Below are positions 1 through 8,704 of a DNA stretch of 64,000 bases, piece after piece. The notes under the pieces are model-generated. The model was not told the DNA's origin. It made no database searches and worked only from the letters and a program-made list of their open reading frames with translations. Within the stretch, counting starts at the first letter, position 1. The number at the start of each line of letters is the position of its first letter. The position numbers were made by a program, and so were the translations under genes. Source of the stretch: Streptomyces sp. CB02056 (GTDB taxonomy: Bacteria > Actinomycetota > Actinomycetes > Streptomycetales > Streptomycetaceae); the NCBI RefSeq assembly GCF_001905545.1, contig NZ_LIPD01000026.1, positions 1 to 64,000 on the forward strand, in the 5' to 3' direction.

Positions 1-22
1 GACGCCGCCGAACAATTCTTCA

Positions 23-59
23 GAAGAACCCCCATCCGGGACCCGGATGGGGGTTCTTC
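23..59. terminator. Strong intrinsic terminator hairpin
   Basis: The arms at 23-40 and 42-59 are perfectly complementary over about 17 bp around a minimal loop, and a short T-rich stretch follows. It probably ends a gene lying left of the window and separates it from the two-component pair. Confidence 0.85.
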
Positions 60-213
60 GCGTTTTCAGACTGTCTCATCGGTCGGTGTCACTTCCTCCA
101 CTCACAGGTGGTCCTAGGTCTACCTCGGTTTTGGGGTGCCATGGCCAGTGTGGGTGATGGACGGTTCGTGAAGACTGATGGAGGACGATCGGTACCGGCA
201 TCAGGAGCTTCCC

Positions 214-1623
214 GTGACAACAGTGAGTCGTACGAGCGGCGCGTCCGTACGTGCTCAGGCCCAGGCGGCCTTCAAGGCCGGCGGTGAGGGGCTGGCGCGG
301 CTCGGTGTGGTGGTGTTGGCCGCGGTGCCGGGAGTGGTGCTGCCGGTGGGCGCGGCGATCTGCTCGGGGGCGGTCACGGCCCGGCTCCTGCAGTCGTACG
401 ACCTGGGCGTCTTCCTCTCGCTCCTGGTGGCAGCGACGGTCGGCGCCGTGGTGGCCGCGGCCAGCATCCGCCGTACCGCGAACCGCACCCGCGGCCAGCT
501 GGAGCGCTGGTTCGGCATCCGGCTGCCGGCGGTCTACGAGCCCCGGCCGGAGCTGGAGCTGGACGGCCGGGGGCACTGGTGGACGGGCTACACCTACCAC
601 CGGTCGCGGACGGTGGCGAAGTACGTCCAGGTGGTCCACTGGGGCCTGCGGGACCGGACCACCCGCGCCGAGCTGCTCTGGCTGCTGGCGAACCCGTTCC
701 TCGTGGTGGCCCTCGCCGGCCCGGTGGCCGTTCTGCTCGGGCTGGGCGTCGCCTACATCCTGGCCGGGCCGGTGCCGGCGGACGGGTTCGGCCCGTTGAG
801 CAGCCGGATGGTGGCCGTCCTGCTGAGCGCCGTGCTCGGGGCCGCCATGATCGTCGCGGGCATACTCGCGGCACCGTACGCGGTGCGGGGGTACGTGGAG
901 GCCGCCCGCCGGGTGCTGGACCAGGACGGCCGGGCGACGAACGCCCAGCTGACCAGGCGGGTGGCCGAGTTGACCGAGACCCGGGCGGACGCGGTCGGCA
1001 ACCAGGCCGCCGAGCTGCGGAGGATCGAGCGGGACCTGCACGACGGCGCCCAGGCGCGACTGGTCGCGATCGGGATGACGCTGGGCACCATCGAGCACCT
1101 GATGGACACCGACCAGGAGGCCGCGCGGGAGCTCCTCGCCGAGGCCCGCCAGTCCTCGGCCCGGGCCCTCCAGGAGCTGCGGGACCTGGTGCGCGGCATC
1201 CACCCCCCGGTGCTCGCCGAGCGCGGGCTGGGCGACGCCGTCCGGGCGCTGGCGCTGGACAGCGCCCTGCCGACCGAGGTGTGCGTGAGCCTGCCGGACC
1301 GGCCGCCGGCGCCGGTGGAGGCCGCCGTGTACTTCAGCATCTGCGAGCTGCTGGCCAACGCGGCCAAGCACTCGGAGGCGGAGCAGGTGTGGGTGGACAT
1401 CCTCTACCGGGCCGGCTTCCTGCGGGTCACGGTGACGGACGACGGGGTGGGGGTGGCGGACCCTTCGCGGGGGACCGGACTGCGCGGGATCGAGAAGCGA
1501 TTGGGTACCTTCGACGGTGTCCTCTCCATCGACAGCACGTCGGGCGGACCCACCACCATCACCTTGGAGTTGCCGTGCGAGTTGTCCTCGCCGAGGACCT
1601 CTACCTCCTTCGCGAAGGCCTGA
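214..1623 (+). CDS. Two-component sensor histidine kinase, NarL/DesK class
   Basis: This is a membrane sensor kinase of about 469 residues that should autophosphorylate and pass phosphate to the overlapping response regulator. Four hydrophobic segments lie in the first ~220 residues, laid out like the actinobacterial putative-sensor domain. A HisKA_3 dimerisation domain follows, with the motif ERDLHDGAQAR (phospho-acceptor His near residue 276), then a HATPase domain with an N-box around ELLANAAKHSEA, DDGVGV and GTGLRGI. The GTG at 214 is chosen because AGGAG lies about 7 nt upstream; an in-frame ATG at 178 lacks a good ribosome site. The gene overlaps the regulator by 49 nt, so the two are co-translated. 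The signal sensed cannot be told from sequence. Confidence 0.9.
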   Translation: MTTVSRTSGASVRAQAQAAFKAGGEGLARLGVVVLAAVPGVVLPVGAAICSGAVTARLLQSYDLGVFLSLLVAATVGAVVAAASIRRTANRTRGQLERWFGIRLPAVYEPRPELELDGRGHWWTGYTYHRSRTVAKYVQVVHWGLRDRTTRAELLWLLANPFLVVALAGPVAVLLGLGVAYILAGPVPADGFGPLSSRMVAVLLSAVLGAAMIVAGILAAPYAVRGYVEAARRVLDQDGRATNAQLTRRVAELTETRADAVGNQAAELRRIERDLHDGAQARLVAIGMTLGTIEHLMDTDQEAARELLAEARQSSARALQELRDLVRGIHPPVLAERGLGDAVRALALDSALPTEVCVSLPDRPPAPVEAAVYFSICELLANAAKHSEAEQVWVDILYRAGFLRVTVTDDGVGVADPSRGTGLRGIEKRLGTFDGVLSIDSTSGGPTTITLELPCELSSPRTSTSFAKA

Positions 1624-2240
1624 TCCGGCTGCTGGAAGCGCACGGCTTCACCATCGCCGCGGCGGTGGAGACCGGGCCCGAGCTGTTGGACGCGCTGCTG
1701 ACCCACCGGCCGGACGTGGCCGTGGTCGACGTCCGGCTGCCCCCGACGCTCACCGACGAGGGCCTGCAGGCGGCGCTGAAGGCCCGTCGGGAGATCGCGG
1801 GCCTGCCGGTGCTGGTGCTGTCGCAGCACGTCCAGCAGCTCTACGCGCGGGAGTTGCTGGCCGACGGCACCGGGGGGATCGGCTACCTCCTGAAAGACCG
1901 GGTGTTCAACGCCGGGCAGTTCATCGACGCGGTCCGCCGGGTGGCGGCGGGCGGTACGGCGATGGACCCGGACGTGATCGCCAAGCTGATGCAGACCACC
2001 TCGCGCCGGCCCGGTCCGCTGCTGCGGCTCTCCCCGCGCGAGCGCGAGGTGCTGGAACTGATGGCCGAGGGCTGTTCCAACTCGGCGATCGCCGCCCGCC
2101 TCTCGGTGAGCGACGGCGCGGTGGCCAAGCACATCGCCAACATCTTCGGCAAGCTCGAACTCGCCCCCGACGAGGACGCCAACCGCCGGGTGCTGGCGGT
2201 GCTGACCTACCTCAACGGCACGGCGGGGCAGACCGGCTGA
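1575..2240 (+). CDS. LuxR/NarL-family response regulator
   Basis: This 221-residue cytoplasmic DNA-binding regulator pairs with the upstream histidine kinase. It has an N-terminal receiver domain starting MRVVLAEDLYLLREGL, with the phosphorylation Asp at residue 52 (VVDVRLPP), and a C-terminal LuxR helix-turn-helix (LSPREREVLELMAEG through AVAKHIANIFGKL). The start is a GTG inside the kinase gene, preceded by TTGGAG at a 5-nt distance. The 49-nt overlap implies translational coupling and fixed stoichiometry. Target genes are unknown. The roughly 245-bp gap downstream contains a 22-bp-period direct repeat and precedes a DUF2637 gene that might be a target, but that is only a guess from position. 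Confidence 0.92.
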   Translation: MRVVLAEDLYLLREGLIRLLEAHGFTIAAAVETGPELLDALLTHRPDVAVVDVRLPPTLTDEGLQAALKARREIAGLPVLVLSQHVQQLYARELLADGTGGIGYLLKDRVFNAGQFIDAVRRVAAGGTAMDPDVIAKLMQTTSRRPGPLLRLSPREREVLELMAEGCSNSAIAARLSVSDGAVAKHIANIFGKLELAPDEDANRRVLAVLTYLNGTAGQTG

Positions 2241-2384
2241 CGATCCAGCGGCGCCTCCGCTCCGACCCCGCGTGGTGCCGGTCGCCGGGGCCCGGGCCGC
2301 CGCACTGTGACACCCCAGGCTGTGGGCACGCTAAACACGTGTACGAGTAAACTCCGGTGAGCCGAGCCCGGAGGTTGCCCAGCC

Positions 2385-2424
2385 GTCCGGCGGCCCGACC
2401 AACGGAGTCCGGCGGCCCGACCAA
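2385..2424. repeat. Direct repeat, 18-bp units at 22-bp period
   Basis: GTCCGGCGGCCCGACCAA occurs perfectly at 2385-2402 and again at 2407-2424, with 4 nt between the copies. It lies 60-100 bp upstream of the DUF2637 gene, so it is either in its promoter or in its leader. A 22-bp period is two helical turns, which suits tandem protein binding. Confidence 0.8.
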
Positions 2425-2486
2425 ACGGGACCCGGCAGCCGAGGCAGCGTACGGCAGCAGCCGACATCCAGGGGTTGATAGACGTA

Positions 2487-4088
2487 ATGGCACGCCCAAC
2501 GCTCACCAAGGCCCATCGGGGCCTGCTCGGCCTGGTCGCGGCCGGTGCCTTCATCATCTCGGGCATCGGCTTCGCGGGTTCGTACAACGCGGTGCGCGAC
2601 CTGGCCGAGCAGAAGGGTTTTGGCGCCTTCTCCTACGCCTTCCCGATCGGTGTGGACGCCGGCATCGTCGTGCTCCTCGCGCTCGACCTGGTGCTGACCT
2701 GGCTGCGGATACCCTTCCCGATGCTGCGGCAGACCGCGTGGCTGCTGACCGTCGCCACCATCGCCTTCAACGCGGCCGCCTCCTGGGGCGACCCGCTGGG
2801 CATGGGGATGCACGCCGTCATCCCGGTGCTCTTCGTCGTCGTGGTCGAGGCCTCGCGGCACGCGGTCGGCCGGATCGCGGCGATCACCGCGGACCGCCAC
2901 ATGGAGTCGGTCCGGGTGATGCGCTGGCTCCTCTCCCCGGTGCCGACCTTCCGGCTCTGGCGGCGGATGAAGCTCTGGGAGCTCCGCTCCTACGACGAGG
3001 TCATCCGCCTGGAGCAGAACCGCTTGGTCTACCGGGCGCAGCTGCGCTTCCGGTACGGCCGCGGCTGGCGCCGCTCGGCACCGATCCAGGCGCTGCTGCC
3101 GCTCAAGCTCGCCAAGTTCGGCGTGCCGCTGGACCCGGCGCTGCTCGACCGGCTCGACGACGACGGCCGGGCGCGCGACGTCAAGGAGGTGCCGGCGGAG
3201 CAGGAGACGCCGGGGGTGGCCCCGCAGGAGAACCGCGTCGCCGCGGCCATCGCCCCGGCCGCCGAGGCCCACGCCCAGCAGCCCCCGCACCCGCAGCAGG
3301 CACCGCAGGCCGTCCAGCCGGCCGCCCCGCAGGTCCAGCACGCCCAGCAGGCCCAGCCCGACCAGGTCCAGGGGCAGCCGCAGGCCCAGCCCGAGCAGCC
3401 GCAGCCGCAGGCGCCCGCTGCCGTCGCCCCGCTGTCCGCCGAGGTCGCCGCGCCGATGCTCGCGAAGCTGGCCGCCGTCCGGCTGCGGGCCGCCCAGGAG
3501 CCGGACGCGGCGGCGGAGGCCGCCCCGCAGCCGCGCGGGGAGGAGCTGAACGTCTGGACCGAGCGCCCGGTCCGCACCACCGGCCACCCGACCGACGCCG
3601 CCCCGGGCGGTCGGGTGCCCGGGCAGGCCTCGCCCTGGTTCAAGCCCCCGCGCCCGGTCGCCGAGGAGCCCGCCCCCGCCGCAGCCGTCGCCCCGGGCCC
3701 GGCCCCCGTGCCCGCGCCCGGTCCGCAGGCCCAGCACCCGGTCGGCCCGCAGCAGCGGTCCGAGCAGTTCGAGCAGCCCGAGCAGCCCGCCGAGTTCGCG
3801 CAGCCCGCCGAGCTGGCGCAGCCGGTCCCGGCCGCCGAGTCGGCCCGCGCCGAGCAGTCCGCGTTCTCCCCGGCGCCCGCGCGCCTCGACCCGGACGTCG
3901 CCTACGCGGCGCTCGTCTCGTACATGGACGCCCACAGCCACCAGCCCGACCCCCAGCGCCTCGCCGACTGGCTGACCAGGGAGTACGGCGTCACCGGCAA
4001 GGGACCGGACGGATCGGTCCACCCCAAGGAGGTCGCCGACCTCTACCCGGAGCTGAACGAGCGCTACGCCGCCGCCGGGCGGGACTGA
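2487..4088 (+). CDS. DUF2637 (SpdB-like) membrane protein with Pro/Gln/Ala-rich linker
   Basis: The protein of about 533 residues has four predicted membrane segments in the first ~130 residues (for example LLGLVAAGAFIISGIGFAGSY and VIPVLFVVVVEASRH), matching the actinobacterial DUF2637 family. A basic cytoplasmic segment follows, then a long Pro/Ala/Gln-rich linker (roughly residues 235-450). A conserved-looking small C-terminal domain begins DPDVAYAALVSYMDAH and contains WLTREYGV, which may be a helix-turn-helix-like fold. DUF2637 proteins occur near plasmid-transfer and DNA-related genes, but no reaction is known. ATG 2487 is preferred; an in-frame TTG at 2475 abuts AGGGG too closely. The gene has its own upstream region with an ACACGTGT palindrome at 2335-2342. 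Confidence 0.75.
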   Translation: MARPTLTKAHRGLLGLVAAGAFIISGIGFAGSYNAVRDLAEQKGFGAFSYAFPIGVDAGIVVLLALDLVLTWLRIPFPMLRQTAWLLTVATIAFNAAASWGDPLGMGMHAVIPVLFVVVVEASRHAVGRIAAITADRHMESVRVMRWLLSPVPTFRLWRRMKLWELRSYDEVIRLEQNRLVYRAQLRFRYGRGWRRSAPIQALLPLKLAKFGVPLDPALLDRLDDDGRARDVKEVPAEQETPGVAPQENRVAAAIAPAAEAHAQQPPHPQQAPQAVQPAAPQVQHAQQAQPDQVQGQPQAQPEQPQPQAPAAVAPLSAEVAAPMLAKLAAVRLRAAQEPDAAAEAAPQPRGEELNVWTERPVRTTGHPTDAAPGGRVPGQASPWFKPPRPVAEEPAPAAAVAPGPAPVPAPGPQAQHPVGPQQRSEQFEQPEQPAEFAQPAELAQPVPAAESARAEQSAFSPAPARLDPDVAYAALVSYMDAHSHQPDPQRLADWLTREYGVTGKGPDGSVHPKEVADLYPELNERYAAAGRD

Positions 4089-4123
4089 CCGCCGCCGCCA
4101 CCGTCCAGGGCTCGGGCGGCCAT

Positions 4124-4170
4124 TGACGCCCGATCCCGCCGGAGCTACCTTCGCCTCAACAAACTGTTGA
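4124..4170 (+). promoter_or_regulatory. SigA-type promoter with operator palindrome at the transcription start
   Basis: TTGACG (4124-4129) and TACCTT (4146-4151) are separated by 16 nt, a good housekeeping promoter. Immediately downstream, TCAACA (4156-4161) and TGTTGA (4165-4170) form a perfect inverted repeat around AAC, sitting on the expected start point. This is classic repressor geometry. The operator shape would suit an IclR- or GntR-type regulator; which one is inference. Confidence 0.65.
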
Positions 4171-4197
4171 AGGGCTGGTTCGGCATGGGGAGTGCGG

Positions 4198-5487
4198 ATG
4201 ACACGGGTCGGGGTCGACGGAAACGGGCCGGCGGACGGGGCCTCCTTCTCCACCGGGGCCCGCGCCGCCGTGGAGACACTGCTCGCCCCGGTCGACGCCG
4301 ATCTGGCGCGCCGTTACCCGGGTGAGCCCGGGACCAGGCAGCCGGTGCACACCGTCTACGTCCCGGCCGACGCCTTCGGCGCCGACACCGTGCGGGAGTG
4401 GGGCCGCCGGGCCCTGGAGGCCTTCGACCGCCACGCCGCCACCCCCGCCGAACTGGCCCGAGCCCTCGGCGTCGCGGACGACGCGCTGCTCGCCGACGTG
4501 CACGCCCGGGTCCGCGCCAAGCTGCAGCGCGAGCCGGTCGAGGACCTGCGGATCGACTTCGAGGACGGGTACGGACCCCGCCCCGATGTCGAGGAGGACG
4601 CGGCCGCCGTCCGCGCCGCCGAACTGGTCACCGCGGCGGTGGCCGAGGGCGGCGCCCCGCCGTACCTCGGCATCCGGACCAAGTGCATGGAGGCCGCCGT
4701 CCGGGCCCGCGGCATCCGAACCCTGGAGCTGTTCCTGGCCACCCTGCTGGCCAACGGCGGGCTCCCGGAAGGCCTGGTCCTGACCCTGCCCAAGGTGACC
4801 TACGCCGAGCAGGTCACCGCGCTGGTCCGGCTGCTGGAGGACTTCGAGGGCCGGGCCGGGCTGCCCGCCGGCCGGATCGGCTTCGAGATCCAGATCGAGA
4901 CCACCCAGGCGATCCTCGGCCCGGACGGCCGGGCCACCGTCGCCCGGATGATCGAGGCCGCCGAGGGGCGCGCCACCGGCCTGCACTACGGCACCTTCGA
5001 CTACAGCGCCGCATGTGGCGTCAGCGCGGCCCACCAGAGCATGGACCACCCGGTCGCCGACCACGCCAAGGCGGTCATGCAGGTGGCGGCCGCGGGCACC
5101 GGGGTGCGGCTCTCCGACGGTTCGACCAACGTCGTCCCGACCGGCTCCACCGAACAGGTGCACGCCGCCTGGAAGCTCCACCACGGCCTGGTCCGCCGCT
5201 CGCTGGCCCGCGCCTACCACCAGGGCTGGGACATGCACCCGGCGCACCTGCCCACCCGCTACGTCGCGGTCTACTCCTTCTACCGCGAGGGCCTGGCGGC
5301 CGCCGCCGCACGGCTGGCCGCGTACGTCGCCAAGGCGGGTGGCGACGTGATGGACGAGCCGGCCACCGCCCGGGCGCTGAGCGGTTACCTGCTGCGCGGA
5401 CTGGACTGCGGCGCCGTCGACCTCACCGAGGTCACCGCGCTGACCGGCCTGGACCGCGGGCGGCTGAACACCCTGGCCGGCCGCTGA
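4198..5487 (+). CDS. Citrate lyase-like aldolase (DUF6986 / HpcH-HpaI fold)
   Basis: The 429-residue cytoplasmic enzyme is predicted to have a TIM barrel related to citrate lyase beta subunits and HpcH/HpaI aldolases. Motifs fitting metal and oxaloacetate-like substrate binding are DLRIDFEDGYG, PYLGIRTKC, GFEIQIETTQAI and TGLHYGTFDYSA. In streptomycetes I recall members of this family near allantoin/glyoxylate genes, but none of those are adjacent here, so the substrate is uncertain. ATG 4198 has GGGGAG about 5 nt upstream; an alternative GTG lies at 4192. The gene appears monocistronic, and the palindrome on its start point suggests repression in the absence of an inducer. Confidence 0.75.
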   Translation: MTRVGVDGNGPADGASFSTGARAAVETLLAPVDADLARRYPGEPGTRQPVHTVYVPADAFGADTVREWGRRALEAFDRHAATPAELARALGVADDALLADVHARVRAKLQREPVEDLRIDFEDGYGPRPDVEEDAAAVRAAELVTAAVAEGGAPPYLGIRTKCMEAAVRARGIRTLELFLATLLANGGLPEGLVLTLPKVTYAEQVTALVRLLEDFEGRAGLPAGRIGFEIQIETTQAILGPDGRATVARMIEAAEGRATGLHYGTFDYSAACGVSAAHQSMDHPVADHAKAVMQVAAAGTGVRLSDGSTNVVPTGSTEQVHAAWKLHHGLVRRSLARAYHQGWDMHPAHLPTRYVAVYSFYREGLAAAAARLAAYVAKAGGDVMDEPATARALSGYLLRGLDCGAVDLTEVTALTGLDRGRLNTLAGR

Positions 5488-5557
5488 CCCGTCCGCGTCC
5501 GACAGTCGGGTCCCGGCCGTCGATCCTCCGGCTCGGCCGGTTCCCGGCCCCCGGCCG

Positions 5558-5588
5558 TTGATCCCTCCCGTCGTGCGCCAACTAGGCT
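5558..5588 (+). promoter_or_regulatory. Possible promoter for the YigZ-family gene
   Basis: TTGATC (5558-5563) and TAGGCT (5583-5588) are 19 nt apart, about 70 bp before the start codon. The spacing is slightly long, so this is a weak call. Confidence 0.35.
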
Positions 5589-5658
5589 GGCGGTGCCGCC
5601 CCGGTGTCCCGGGGCGCGCGCCGTCAGCCTTCACCGTCCTCGGGAGGACCCCCGCGCC

Positions 5659-6315
5659 ATGTCCGCCACGCCGGAGCCCACCGCCAGGCCGTACCTCACC
5701 ATCCGGCGGGCCGGCAGCCACGAGACCGAGATCAAGAAGTCCCGGTTCATCTGCCACCTCGCCCGGGTCACCGACGAGGAGGGGGCACAGGCCTTCATCG
5801 CGGGCATCCGCAAGCAGTACTGGGACGCCCGGCACAACTGCACCGCCTTCGTGGTCGGCGACGAGCAGCGCCGCGAGCGCTCCAGCGACGACGGCGAACC
5901 CGGCGGCACGGCCGGGGTGCCGATGCTGGAGGTGCTGCGCCGACGCGGGCTGACCGACACGGTCGCCGTGGTCACCCGGTACTTCGGCGGGATCAAGCTC
6001 GGCGCGGGCGGCCTGGTGCGGGCGTACGGGAACGCGGTGTCGGAGGCGGTGGACGAGGTCGGCCTGCTGGAGCGCCGGCCGGTCGCGCTGCTCGCGGTGA
6101 CGGTGGACCACGTCAGGGCCGGGCGGGTGGAGAACGACCTGCGGGCGGCCGGGTACACGGTGAGCGACCTGGCCTACGAGGCCGCCGGGGTGCGGATCGA
6201 GGTGGGGGTGCCGGAGCCGGACGTGGCGGACTTCCACACCTGGCTGGCCGAGGCGACCGGCGGTACCGCGGTGGCGGTCCCGGCCGGCCGCACGTACGTC
6301 GAGGTGCCGGTCTGA
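5659..6315 (+). CDS. YigZ/IMPACT family protein
   Basis: The 218-residue protein has the UPF0029/IMPACT N-terminal domain (EIKKSRFICHLARV, RHNCTAFVVGD, SSDDGEPGGTAGVPML, TRYFGGIKLGAGGLVRAYG) and a DUF1949-like C-terminal half. E. coli YigZ is of similar length. Family members are linked to translation or stress control in eukaryotes and are of uncertain biochemical role in bacteria. ATG 5659 is chosen because GGGAGGA lies about 10 nt upstream and the family signature begins soon after. It is a stand-alone gene; 6316-6592 holds no further gene that I can support. Confidence 0.9.
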   Translation: MSATPEPTARPYLTIRRAGSHETEIKKSRFICHLARVTDEEGAQAFIAGIRKQYWDARHNCTAFVVGDEQRRERSSDDGEPGGTAGVPMLEVLRRRGLTDTVAVVTRYFGGIKLGAGGLVRAYGNAVSEAVDEVGLLERRPVALLAVTVDHVRAGRVENDLRAAGYTVSDLAYEAAGVRIEVGVPEPDVADFHTWLAEATGGTAVAVPAGRTYVEVPV

Positions 6316-6592
6316 CCCGAGGTGCCGCTCTGGTCGCCGGGGCGGGGGGTAGCTCCTGGGCCCCGGGGGTCGGACGATCCGTCGGACGGCCCGTGACCGG
6401 CCGTTTCCCGTAGCCCAGGCCCCGCGCCACGCGGAAGACCGCTTGAGCAGATTCACCCGAACGTAGTGTCGTAGCCCGGAGTTGGAACTTCCGCTCCGGG
6501 CCGTGGCGTTTCCTGGGCAAGGCTCCGGCAGAACCGGACGAAACCATCGATGGAGGACACAGGACCCCACCCCGCACCACGGAGGTATGCGC

Positions 6593-8590
6593 ATGACCTC
6601 GGATCGATCGACCTCGAATTCCCAGTCCGCGACGAACCCGACCTCGAACCGCCCCACGAGCCACTCGACGAACCACCCGACGAGCCGTCCGACCTCGAAC
6701 CATCCGATCGCGAACCGCCCCGCCCCGAACCGCGTCCGCTCGCACGCCGCCGCAGACCTGCCCGGTCCCCGCGGCCCCGCGACGCCCTACCGGATGACGG
6801 TCACCACGGCCCTCTCACACGCCGAGGCCGTCGCCCTGGCCGACGAACAACTGGCCTGCTGGCTGAAGCAGGAGGGCTTCGAGGAGCCCCCGCCGGCCCA
6901 CCGCGCCCCCGCCGAGCAGGGCACCGAGCCGGCTCCCACCGCCGAGCGCCTCCGCCTGGGCGAGCGCGTCCTGCTCGACCGCGACCAGGGTCCGCTGCGC
7001 GGCGGCCCGGGCGCCGGGCGGTACGACCGCCGCCGCCTGCGCACCCCGGCCCCGCACGGCACCCAGCAGCTCACCCTCACCGTGGCCACCGGTTCCGACG
7101 GCCCCACCTGGGTCCGGCTGGAGGCCGAGACCCACAGCACCGGCAGCGGTGTGCGCACCCCGTGCCGGGTGCCGGTGCCCGAACTCGCCCGCACGCTCCT
7201 CCCGCTGCTCGACGCCACCGACGGCCCGACCGTCGTGCACTCCGGCCCCCGGGTGATCACGGCCGACGAGGTCGACGCCCTGATCGACGAGCTGTGCGAC
7301 CCCGAGCGCAGGCTGCCCACCGTGGTGGCCAGCGTCCCGGTGAACCTGCCGCTCGACAGCTGGGTGCGGGACGTGGTGGCCCCGCTCTGCCAGCAGCTGC
7401 CCGGCCTCGCCACCGCCTACGTGCTGGACCCCGGCGCCCGCACCGGGTTCAACGTCGCGCTGGAGTACCACACCGTCTACGGCGGGGCGGTGCGCACCTA
7501 CCTGCCCGAGGTCGACCCGGCCTCCCGGCAGGACAGCGCCCGACATCCGGTACTCGCCCGGGGCCGAATAGAAGAGGACCTGCGCCGCGCCGCCGGGCTG
7601 CTCGCCCGCGAGCCGCGCCGCCTGGCCGCGGAGCAGCCGCTGCCACAGCCGCTGGCGGCCGTCCCGGTGCTGCGCGTCCCGCCGCCGCAGCTCCGCCGGG
7701 ACGCGGAGCAGGCAGCAGAACGGACCGTGGAGCCGAGCGCGGATCAGGCCGTCGTGCAGGTGGCCGAGGAGACCGTCGAGCAGGTCGTCGAACGGACCTC
7801 CGGCCCGGCCGCCCCGTACCAGGGCGTGGAGCTGGCCGCGCTCGCCCGGGAGGAGCAACAGGACCGCGCCGAGCAGCAGGCCAGGGCCGACGAGCTGGAG
7901 CGGGTCCGGCACACCCTGCGGGTGGAGCGCCGCGAACACCGGGAACGCGGCCAGGGCCGGGAGGGCCGCGACGGCCGGGACGTCCGGGAGGGCCGTCTCC
8001 GCTCCGGAGCCCGCGCCCTGACCGGGCGCCACTGCGTGGCACCGGGCGGTGGACCGGTCGGCGGGCCGCACTCCGTGGTCCAGCCCCCCGACGGCTGCGG
8101 CACGCCCGACACCTTCACCGAACTCATGGCCAGACTGGGCGAGTTCCCGCTGGTGACCTTCACCGGTGACCAGAAGGTCGCGCTCGCCCTGGACGAGCTG
8201 CAGTGCGCCGGCGCCGGCTGGGCCCGGCTCGCCTGGGACGGGCTGACGGCACTCCAGGAGTACGCCGAGGCGGCCGTGCGCGGTGCGGCCGGCGGGGACT
8301 TCAAGCAGTGGTGCGAGCGCACGCCCGAGGGCTGTCACCGCTTCCCGCCCCGCAAGGCGGTCCGCGGGGAGTCCCGGACGGTGTTCAGCCACACCAAGTG
8401 GAAGCGCGAGCGGATGCTGCCGGTGCCGGAATGCGTCGACTCCTCCCGGCGCGCGTTCATGGGCGCGCACCTGCGGATCGGCGGCGGCCGCACCGCGCCC
8501 CGGCTGCACTACCTGGACGACTGCTCCGGCAGCGGCCGGATCTACGTCGGCTACATCGGCCTGCACCTCACCAACACCCGGACCAACTGA
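6593..8590 (+). CDS. Large hypothetical protein with Thr/Ser/Asn-rich head and conserved Cys-containing tail
   Basis: I do not recognise a named family for this 665-residue protein. Residues 1-50 are low complexity with recurring TSN/TSR/NRP units, encoded by degenerate ACC-TCG-AAC repeats. A compact acidic/Arg-rich domain follows (from PYRMTVTTALSHAEAVALADEQLACWL to about residue 330), then a charged Glu/Arg-rich, probably helical linker (about 360-480). The last ~130 residues look globular, with spaced cysteines in CERTPEGCH, PVPECVD and LDDCSG, ending IYVGYIGLHLTNT. ATG 6593 is chosen because GGAGG lies 7 nt upstream; ATG 6587 is too close. No signal peptide or membrane segment is seen. 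It lies 114 bp before the Mrr-like gene, with no terminator between that I can see, so the two may share a transcript. Confidence 0.7.
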   Translation: MTSDRSTSNSQSATNPTSNRPTSHSTNHPTSRPTSNHPIANRPAPNRVRSHAAADLPGPRGPATPYRMTVTTALSHAEAVALADEQLACWLKQEGFEEPPPAHRAPAEQGTEPAPTAERLRLGERVLLDRDQGPLRGGPGAGRYDRRRLRTPAPHGTQQLTLTVATGSDGPTWVRLEAETHSTGSGVRTPCRVPVPELARTLLPLLDATDGPTVVHSGPRVITADEVDALIDELCDPERRLPTVVASVPVNLPLDSWVRDVVAPLCQQLPGLATAYVLDPGARTGFNVALEYHTVYGGAVRTYLPEVDPASRQDSARHPVLARGRIEEDLRRAAGLLAREPRRLAAEQPLPQPLAAVPVLRVPPPQLRRDAEQAAERTVEPSADQAVVQVAEETVEQVVERTSGPAAPYQGVELAALAREEQQDRAEQQARADELERVRHTLRVERREHRERGQGREGRDGRDVREGRLRSGARALTGRHCVAPGGGPVGGPHSVVQPPDGCGTPDTFTELMARLGEFPLVTFTGDQKVALALDELQCAGAGWARLAWDGLTALQEYAEAAVRGAAGGDFKQWCERTPEGCHRFPPRKAVRGESRTVFSHTKWKRERMLPVPECVDSSRRAFMGAHLRIGGGRTAPRLHYLDDCSGSGRIYVGYIGLHLTNTRTN

Positions 8591-8704
8591 GCGGCTTGGC
8601 TGACCGCCGCGCCCGTTCGGGGGACAATGTCCGGCAGGGGCGGGCCCACAGGTTCGCCGATCGCCCCGGGCAGGCGCCGGACGAGCATGGGGGAACGACG
8701 ACCG

